A program made the position numbers and the translations under genes. Positions 6,315 to 9,740 of a stretch of 9,740 nucleotides of DNA are shown here, one piece after another. Origin of the DNA: Oscillospiraceae bacterium (GTDB lineage: Bacteria; Bacillota_A; Clostridia; Saccharofermentanales; Saccharofermentanaceae); assembly GCA_902791885.1 (NCBI GenBank), contig CADAXO010000096.1, positions 1 through 9,740 on the forward strand. Direction: 5' to 3'. Every line of letters begins with the position of its first letter. Within the stretch, counting starts at the first letter, position 1. The notes below the pieces were generated by a model. It had not been told where the DNA came from. It searched no databases and saw only the letters and a program-made list of their open reading frames with translations.

Positions 6315-6710
6315 TTACTCCTTGCGGGCAAGTTCCGCTATGTACGGCAGGTTCCTTCCGACTTCCTTCGCATCAAGTCCGTAGCCCAGAAGCCACGAGT
6401 CCTGGATCTCGAATCCGTAATACTTAACGGGTATGGTCATAAGAAGTCTGTTAGGGTTAAGAAGCATCGTCGCAAGAGTTATGTCCTTCGGCTTCTTCGA
6501 TTCGAGATTCTGGATAAGGTAAGCGGTCGTAAGACCCGTCCTTATTACGTCCTCCACTACGAGCACGTGCTTTCCGGAGATGTCGATATCGATGTCTTTC
6601 GTGATCTTAACAACACCCTTCGCACCCAATTCCCTGACGCGCTTTGCTATCGCTTCTTCGTCATATACTACTCTTCTGATATCGATCGCATCATCAAGGA
6701 TCAGGCTCAT
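6315..6710 (-). CDS. Shortened hypoxanthine phosphoribosyltransferase homologue, probably non-canonical
   Basis: The 131-residue product is clearly related to bacterial HPRT (salvage of hypoxanthine/guanine with PRPP), normally about 175-180 residues. The N-terminus (V-V-Y-D-E-E-A-I-A-K-R-V-R-E-L-G) and the C-terminal half (G-V-V-K-I-T-K-D to G-Y-G-L-D...R-N-L-P-Y-I) align well. The roughly 47 residues normally between them are absent, and these carry the L-K-G pyrophosphate-binding loop and the S-S-Y-G flexible loop. The join is clean and in frame near residues 29-32. In the PRPP motif V-E-D-V-I-R-T-G-L-T (52-61), Arg57 replaces the Asp proposed as the general base (D137 in human HPRT), and the base-binding 'I-P-D' is I-Q-D. 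Normal catalysis looks unlikely. The gene is not obviously dying: its ribosome site GGAGG (6722-6718) is built from the last codons of the preceding gene, and its own end carries the site for the next. A regulatory or partner-binding role, or early pseudogenisation, are the alternatives. Confidence 0.8.
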   Translation of the reverse strand: MSLILDDAIDIRRVVYDEEAIAKRVRELGAKGVVKITKDIDIDISGKHVLVVEDVIRTGLTTAYLIQNLESKKPKDITLATMLLNPNRLLMTIPVKYYGFEIQDSWLLGYGLDAKEVGRNLPYIAELARKE

Positions 6711-6713
6711 ATG

Positions 6714-7652
6714 TTATCCTCCGAAGCTCTTCAGGCGCTCCACAAGCTCCTGGAAATCTTTCTTATAAACGATGCGCACGTTGGTCCCTGGATAAAGATC
6801 CATGACCATGCGCGCTTTCTTGTTCTTCTTGGTTACATACTTCTGGTCCATCGTCGTAAGTTCGAGATAAAGGTCGAACTTAGGAAGATAGAAATCCGGT
6901 GAGAACGCCATCTTGATATTGCCCTCTTCGTCCCACTCGATCGGGAACGTCTTAGGCTCATACATCCACTCGATCCCGTACATATCGAGGATCTTCGCGA
7001 ACTCGGCTTCCGTCTCGTTCTTAAATACCGGCGTATCGCTTTGATGATCGATCGAGTCGTCCTTCTCAGTCTCGTTCGATATCCTGCTTCGCTGCGCCCT
7101 TCTGCCCGCGAGAGCGAGAACTGCCTGCGCACACTCCTCCACAGAAAGATTATCCGTGTTGAGCGTGAGATCGTATATCTCCGCTTCAGCAAGATCCGTC
7201 TCGAAAAGTATGCTTACGAACCTCTTATGCTTACGGTCGCCTATGGTTACGGTAGACTCCGCTTCCTCGGGGGTAACATTATATCTTCTGGCGATGCGCT
7301 TCTTTCTTGTCTCCATGCTCGCGATGATCCGAACGTTGATTACATCCTGACGGTCCTTGAGCATGATGCATCCGCCCAGGCCGAGCACGATAAGATTCTC
7401 GGAATCATCCGCGATCTCATTAATCCTGTTCGTGAGGATGTCCTTGTAAGTGACGCCGCTTTGACCGGGCACTTCAGTTAAGAAAAGCTTGGCGCTGTCG
7501 GACAGTTTCTCCGAGACCTCCTCGGACTCTCCGAAGAAGTTCTCCATGGCATAAACTCTCGAAATGACTTCGCAGTTAAGCTTGCCCGCAAGATACGTCG
7601 CGAGCTCGTCTCCGAGGCTTCCGTTCTGTCTTGAGATAGTGATAACCGCCAT
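6714..7652 (-). CDS. Cytidylate-kinase-like protein fused to a PD-(D/E)xK-like domain
   Basis: This 312-residue protein has two parts. Residues about 1-185 match the 'cytidylate kinase-like family' (Cytidylate_kin2): an I-T-I-S-R-Q-N-G-S-L-G-D-E-L nucleotide-loop region at 4-17, L-V/L-G-L-G-G-C at 88-95, and the basic stretch M-E-T-R-K-K-R-I-A-R-R at 113-123. A polar linker (about 186-210) leads to a second domain (about 211-312). Its features are E215/E217, F-S-P-D-F-Y-L-P (250-257), L-Y-L-E-L-T-T (261-267) and V-T-K-K-N-K-K (273-279), the outline of a restriction-endonuclease-like PD...ExK core but with Thr at the usual Lys position (E264-L-T266). I recall 'E-L-T-T' plus 'V-T-x-K-N-x-K' recurring near hpt genes elsewhere. 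The molecular role is unknown; nucleotide binding by the first half is a fair inference. ATG 7652 lies 4 nt after the lgt stop with no clear ribosome site, suggesting coupled translation. Confidence 0.75.
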   Translation of the reverse strand: MAVITISRQNGSLGDELATYLAGKLNCEVISRVYAMENFFGESEEVSEKLSDSAKLFLTEVPGQSGVTYKDILTNRINEIADDSENLIVLGLGGCIMLKDRQDVINVRIIASMETRKKRIARRYNVTPEEAESTVTIGDRKHKRFVSILFETDLAEAEIYDLTLNTDNLSVEECAQAVLALAGRRAQRSRISNETEKDDSIDHQSDTPVFKNETEAEFAKILDMYGIEWMYEPKTFPIEWDEEGNIKMAFSPDFYLPKFDLYLELTTMDQKYVTKKNKKARMVMDLYPGTNVRIVYKKDFQELVERLKSFGG

Positions 7653-7656
7653 GTAT

Positions 7657-8436
7657 CTATTTTATCATTTTCGCGCGCTCATCTTTAAAAGTTTTTATTA
7701 ATAAAAATACCAAGATGGCGATGCTGATCCACTGGGATGTCGAGAAAGGGCCCCAGATGCCCCTGACGCCGTCCGCGCGCCAGAACTCGAGTATGAACCT
7801 GAATACGGCGTATGCGGCGCAGTAAACCGTAAGAAGACGTGGTCTGATGCCTGTAATCTTCGCGCTCAGCACAACAAGCACAACAACAAGGATAAAGTCG
7901 AATATAGCCTCATAAAGCTGAACCGGCACAAGCGGCACGCCTGCAGGGGCAATTCCGCCTTCGGGATACACGACCCCGAGCGAAGATGAAGTGTGTGCTC
8001 CGTAACAGCAGCCTGTAAGATAACAGCCGATGCGGCCGAATCCCGCCATTATCGCGATGCCCGGGACAAGCGCGGGATAGTATTCCCTGATGTCACGCTT
8101 AAGATAATGCGCCGTAATGAAGGCTCCCGCGATAGCTCCCAGAAGTCCGCCGTAGAACACGAGTCCGCCCTGTATGTGCGCGATCAGTGCCGGGAAAAAG
8201 CCCAGCGTGCCGATGTCTTCCACGATCTGCCTTGCAGTGACGATAACATAAAGGATCTTCGCGCCGACTCCGCAGGCCAGAAAACCGAAGGTGTACATAT
8301 AAGCGGCATCTTCGGCGTCGAGCTTATACTTACGGGCACAGAAGAAAACAAAAAGCAGGCCGCAGATCAAACCTGCGGCCGCCAATAATCCATATGTCGG
8401 GATCGTTCTGCCGAAAATCTCAACAGAAGGGTACAT
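7657..8436 (-). CDS. lgt: Prolipoprotein diacylglyceryl transferase
   Basis: This 259-residue polytopic membrane enzyme moves diacylglycerol from phosphatidylglycerol to the lipobox Cys of prelipoproteins, the first step of lipoprotein maturation. Visible signatures are I-P-T-Y-G (12-16), H87-I-Q-G-G-L-V-F-Y-G-G (catalytic-region His and glycines), G-R135-I-G-C-Y-L-T-G-C-C-Y-G (the Lgt signature in its Cys-rich Firmicute form), V-P-V-Q-L-Y-E-A, and F-R-F-I-L-E-F-W-R-A-D near the C-terminus. About seven hydrophobic segments and the length fit the family, so the gene looks complete. ATG 8436 lies 6 nt after the stop of the zinc-ribbon gene. I see no good ribosome site before it, so translation is probably coupled to the upstream gene. 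Being second in this operon ties lipoprotein modification to two zinc-ribbon membrane proteins and a nucleotide-type pair. Confidence 0.96.
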   Translation of the reverse strand: MYPSVEIFGRTIPTYGLLAAAGLICGLLFVFFCARKYKLDAEDAAYMYTFGFLACGVGAKILYVIVTARQIVEDIGTLGFFPALIAHIQGGLVFYGGLLGAIAGAFITAHYLKRDIREYYPALVPGIAIMAGFGRIGCYLTGCCYGAHTSSSLGVVYPEGGIAPAGVPLVPVQLYEAIFDFILVVVLVVLSAKITGIRPRLLTVYCAAYAVFRFILEFWRADGVRGIWGPFSTSQWISIAILVFLLIKTFKDERAKMIK

Positions 8437-8442
8437 TAATTA

Positions 8443-9246
8443 TCAATAGTAGCATCCGCCGCAAGCGATGCAGGCAATGCAGCTGATAGTTCCGATAACT
8501 GAACTGATAATAGAGATCAAAGAGATGATGAAAGCAGCTGTTCTCATGCCACCTGCAAATCCCTTGTTCTTGGATACGATAGAGAGAACGAGACCTGCAA
8601 CAGCAAGACCGATTCCGAGTACGGGTACCCAAAGGAATACGATGCCTGCGATAGCAAGGATAAGACCGATCAATGCCTGGTTGTATCCGTCCGGCTTGGG
8701 TGCTGCTGAAGAAGCTGCGCCGCTGTAAGAATTGTTCTGCTTCTGAGGCTGCATAGGTGCAGGTACGAAGTTATCGGGATCAGAGTAATCAGGCTGAGCA
8801 GGTGCTGTGTAAGAACCTGAAGGTGCGCTGTGATCGGGCTCTGCAGGTACGAACTCATCAGGATCTACCTTAGCAGGCTCAACAGGTGCATATGCAGGTG
8901 TTACAGACTCTTCGGAAACCAAAGGCTCAACTGTCTCTGTGATCTGTTCAACGGGTGTTGTATCGTAAGCAGGCTCTGCAGGAACTGCGATAGTCTCTGC
9001 TGCGGGAGCTGCCTCAGCGGGTTCTGCTGCCACTGCAGGCTCTGCTGCAACAGGCTCAACGGGAATTGCTTCTGCAACTTCCTCTGCAACGACTGCTGTT
9101 GCTGCTGCAGTCTCAGCTGCTGTCTCAGCTGCTTCTGCTACGGGTGCTGCTGACTCAGCTGCAGGAGCTGCTGCGCCGCAACCAACGCAAAACTTACCAT
9201 CATTCTCCTGTCCGCATGCAGGACAGATCCACTTATTCTCTGCCAT
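8443..9246 (-). CDS. Zinc-ribbon, Ala/Pro/Glu-rich linker, DUF4190-like membrane protein
   Basis: The 267-residue product has four parts. (1) An N-terminal zinc ribbon, C8-P-A-C11 with C20-V-G-C23. (2) A long disordered linker (about 25-187), first Ala/Glu/Pro-rich and then with repeated D-P-D-E-F-V-P / D-P-D-N-F-V-P and Gln/Ser-rich parts. (3) Two or three hydrophobic helices (about 191-224 and 237-255), Gly- and Ala-rich like DUF4190 (G-L-I-L-A-I-A-G, A-V-A-G-L-V-L-S-I-V). (4) A C-terminal tail with Cys 256, 259, 262 and 265, then Y-Y-stop. I chose ATG 9246 because GGAGG (9259-9255) sits 8 nt before it; a GTG at 9261 lies inside that site. Proteins of this plan are common and uncharacterised in Firmicutes; sensing or scaffolding at the membrane is only a guess. 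It is the first gene of the operon and has a good sigma-70 promoter. Confidence 0.85.
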   Translation of the reverse strand: MAENKWICPACGQENDGKFCVGCGAAAPAAESAAPVAEAAETAAETAAATAVVAEEVAEAIPVEPVAAEPAVAAEPAEAAPAAETIAVPAEPAYDTTPVEQITETVEPLVSEESVTPAYAPVEPAKVDPDEFVPAEPDHSAPSGSYTAPAQPDYSDPDNFVPAPMQPQKQNNSYSGAASSAAPKPDGYNQALIGLILAIAGIVFLWVPVLGIGLAVAGLVLSIVSKNKGFAGGMRTAAFIISLISIISSVIGTISCIACIACGGCYY

Positions 9247-9268
9247 ATTTTTGTCCTCCACAAAAATA

Positions 9269-9291
9269 GTCTAGTGTTACTCACACCAGAC
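9269..9291. repeat. Palindrome over the predicted operon start point
   Basis: Nine-base arms (GTCTAGTGT 9269-9277; ACACCAGAC 9283-9291) with one mismatch and a 5-nt centre overlap the predicted transcription start near 9286 and the early leader. In minus-strand RNA the mismatch is a G-U wobble, so a 9-bp stem could form, followed by CTATTTTTG. That resembles a small attenuator, but a start inside the left arm would remove part of the stem. An operator site is the simpler reading. Confidence 0.45.
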
Positions 9292-9292
9292 C

Positions 9293-9322
9293 ATTCTATA
9301 TTTTTACCGTGCTATATGTCAA
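9293..9322 (-). promoter_or_regulatory. Sigma-70 promoter of the zinc-ribbon/lgt operon
   Basis: A perfect TTGACA -35 lies at 9322-9317, and TAGAAT (five of six matches) lies at 9298-9293 with an 18-bp spacer. The predicted start is near 9286, giving a leader of about 40 nt that contains GGAGG before ATG 9246. It is the only good promoter I see ahead of the five-gene operon. Confidence 0.75.
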
Positions 9323-9361
9323 TTATTCTTAATCGCGCGTATATATTAGAAAGCCATCCGT

Positions 9362-9490
9362 TCAGATGTACTCACCGTGTCTGCCGGCAAGACTTCTGTG
9401 CAGGCGCAAAAGCTTAGCTATACGTATCTGCTCGCGCAAAGTGATCTCACGCATCGTGTATCTGATCTGTTCTCTGCTGTGCTTCTTCAC
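9362..9490 (-). CDS. 42-residue basic micro-protein of unknown function
   Basis: I do not recognise this product. The support is a GTG start (9490) with a perfect AAGGAGG at 9505-9499, spacing 8, and an open frame of 42 codons ending in TGA. A longer reading from TTG 9604 has no ribosome site and crosses a palindrome, so I rejected it. The peptide is Arg/Lys/His-rich with few acidic residues and looks largely helical. The pentapeptide R-E-Q-I-R occurs twice, at 6-10 and 19-23, encoded by different codons, followed by I-A-K-L-L-R-L. The tail is G-R-H-G-E-Y-I. There is no membrane segment or Cys. It lies upstream of the zinc-ribbon operon in the same direction but is separated from it by that operon's promoter. 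A weak promoter candidate (TTGGAT 9567-9562, 17 bp, TTAAAT 9544-9539) precedes it. Nucleic-acid or ribosome binding would suit the charge but is speculation. Confidence 0.55.
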   Translation of the reverse strand: MKKHSREQIRYTMREITLREQIRIAKLLRLHRSLAGRHGEYI

Positions 9491-9586
9491 TGCCGTGTCC
9501 TCCTTATATTTATTAGCCTTTACGGGGCTTGTAAGCTGATTTAACCACCATCGAAAAGGCAATCCAATAACCAATCCGGCCGCCTT

Positions 9587-9604
9587 TTGTCGCTTAAGCA
9601 ACAA
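9587..9604. repeat. 18-bp near-perfect palindrome upstream of the micro-protein
   Basis: TTGTCGCTT/AAGCAACAA forms an uninterrupted dyad with a single mismatched pair, centred at 9595/9596. It lies between the micro-protein and the tRNA promoter. Size and symmetry suit a dimeric repressor site. A 7-bp inverted repeat (AAAAGGC 9554-9560, GCCTTTT 9582-9588) lies next to it. The rest of the 9491-9623 spacer holds nothing else I can name. Confidence 0.35.
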
Positions 9605-9623
9605 GTCAGTTTAAATTCCGCTA

Positions 9624-9652
9624 TTGACAAAGGAAACTTCATCCCCTATAAT
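9624..9652 (+). promoter_or_regulatory. Consensus sigma-70 promoter of the tRNA
   Basis: TTGACA (9624-9629), a 17-bp spacer and TATAAT (9647-9652) match the consensus at every position. The predicted start near 9659 leaves a leader of only about 6 nt before the mature tRNA at 9665. This is the strength expected for a stable RNA operon, which probably continues past the window. Confidence 0.9.
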
Positions 9653-9664
9653 TCCTTCGCGTAC

Positions 9665-9740
9665 GCCGCCTTAGCTCAGTTGGTAGAGCAGCTGATTTGT
9701 AATCAGCAGGTCGTGGGTTCGAGTCCCACAAGCGGCTCCA
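9665..9740 (+). tRNA. tRNA-Thr (anticodon UGU)
   Basis: This 76-nt cloverleaf has encoded CCA. The acceptor starts GCCGCCT and closes with AAGCGGC, discriminator T. The D-arm contains AGCTCAGTTGGTAGAGC. The anticodon stem GCTGA/TCAGC encloses the loop TTTGTAA, giving anticodon TGT, which reads ACA and, by wobble, other Thr codons. The T-arm is GTGGG-TTCGAGT-CCCAC. The sixth acceptor pair is a C-A mismatch (9670 with the second A of AAGCGGC); all other stems pair. The gene ends exactly at the window edge. Confidence 0.96.

Noticed and set aside
5606..6902. Two overlapping 220-residue plus-strand reading frames
   Set aside because: They are antisense to the zinc-ribbon, HPRT-like and kinase-like genes, have no ribosome sites and show no recognisable domains.
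8830..9153. Cys-rich 107-residue plus-strand reading frame
   Set aside because: It is the antisense of the Ala/Pro/Glu-rich linker of the zinc-ribbon gene; GCA/GCT-type codons read backwards give Cys and Leu. No ribosome site.
8960..9175. Repetitive GCTGC/TCTGC-rich stretch as a tandem repeat array
   Set aside because: It is low-complexity coding sequence for an Ala/Glu/Pro linker; no regular repeat unit or spacer pattern, and not CRISPR-like.
9554..9588. AAAAGGC/GCCTTTT stem as an intrinsic terminator
   Set aside because: The 21-nt loop and 7-bp stem are weak, no U-tract follows on the minus strand, and no plus-strand gene precedes it.
1..9740. Mobile element, prophage or CRISPR content
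   Set aside because: No transposase, integrase, phage structural gene, terminal repeats or regularly spaced repeats are visible. The tRNA at the right edge could be an integration site, but nothing integrated is seen on this side.

Overview
The window reads as a piece of a Clostridia-type (Firmicutes, probably Lachnospiraceae/Oscillospiraceae-like gut or rumen bacterium) chromosome. The reasons are the AAGGAGG-type ribosome binding sites, the Lgt with a cysteine-rich G-R-I-G-C...G-C-C-Y-G motif, the SAP/DUF6434-like protein, the VanX-like M15D peptidase and the zinc-ribbon membrane proteins. The lineage is an inference; no marker gene fixes it. I see no phage, transposase, integrase or CRISPR signal. 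Coding density is high and nearly all genes lie on the minus strand.

Layout from the right end. A tRNA-Thr(UGU) with a full consensus promoter lies on the plus strand at 9624-9740. Facing away from it is a 42-residue basic micro-protein (9362-9490). A sigma-70 promoter at 9293-9322, with a palindrome over the predicted transcription start, then opens a tight five-gene minus-strand operon with gaps of 6, 4, 3 and 1 nt: a zinc-ribbon/DUF4190-like membrane protein with a C-x2-C-x2-C-x2-C tail; lgt (prolipoprotein diacylglyceryl transferase); a cytidylate-kinase-like protein fused to a PD-(D/E)xK-like domain; a short, apparently catalytically compromised hypoxanthine phosphoribosyltransferase homologue; and a second zinc-ribbon membrane protein. 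Two zinc-ribbon membrane proteins thus bracket a lipoprotein-modification enzyme and two nucleotide-type proteins.

The middle. A VanX-like D-Ala-D-Ala dipeptidase (plus strand) converges on the end of that operon with no base between the two stop codons. It diverges from a prohibitin/Band 7 membrane protein (3251-4171, minus), across a spacer holding an 8-bp inverted repeat. A strong GC hairpin at 3193-3219 ends the Band 7 unit.

The left third. A three-gene operon with overlapping stops and starts encodes a PlsC-like acyltransferase (probably starting at TTG 3110), a PAP2-family membrane phosphatase or transferase, and a stand-alone 2-oxoacid-dehydrogenase-E2/CAT-like acyltransferase with Glu where the catalytic His should be. 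Together they look like an uncharacterised lipid-modifying pathway. Then come a SAP-domain protein with an internal motif duplication and the first 23 codons of another gene cut by the window edge, possibly a GNAT acetyltransferase.

The strongest leads are the deleted and substituted HPRT homologue beside the kinase/nuclease-like fusion, and the three-gene lipid operon whose two acyltransferase-like members both lack a textbook catalytic residue.
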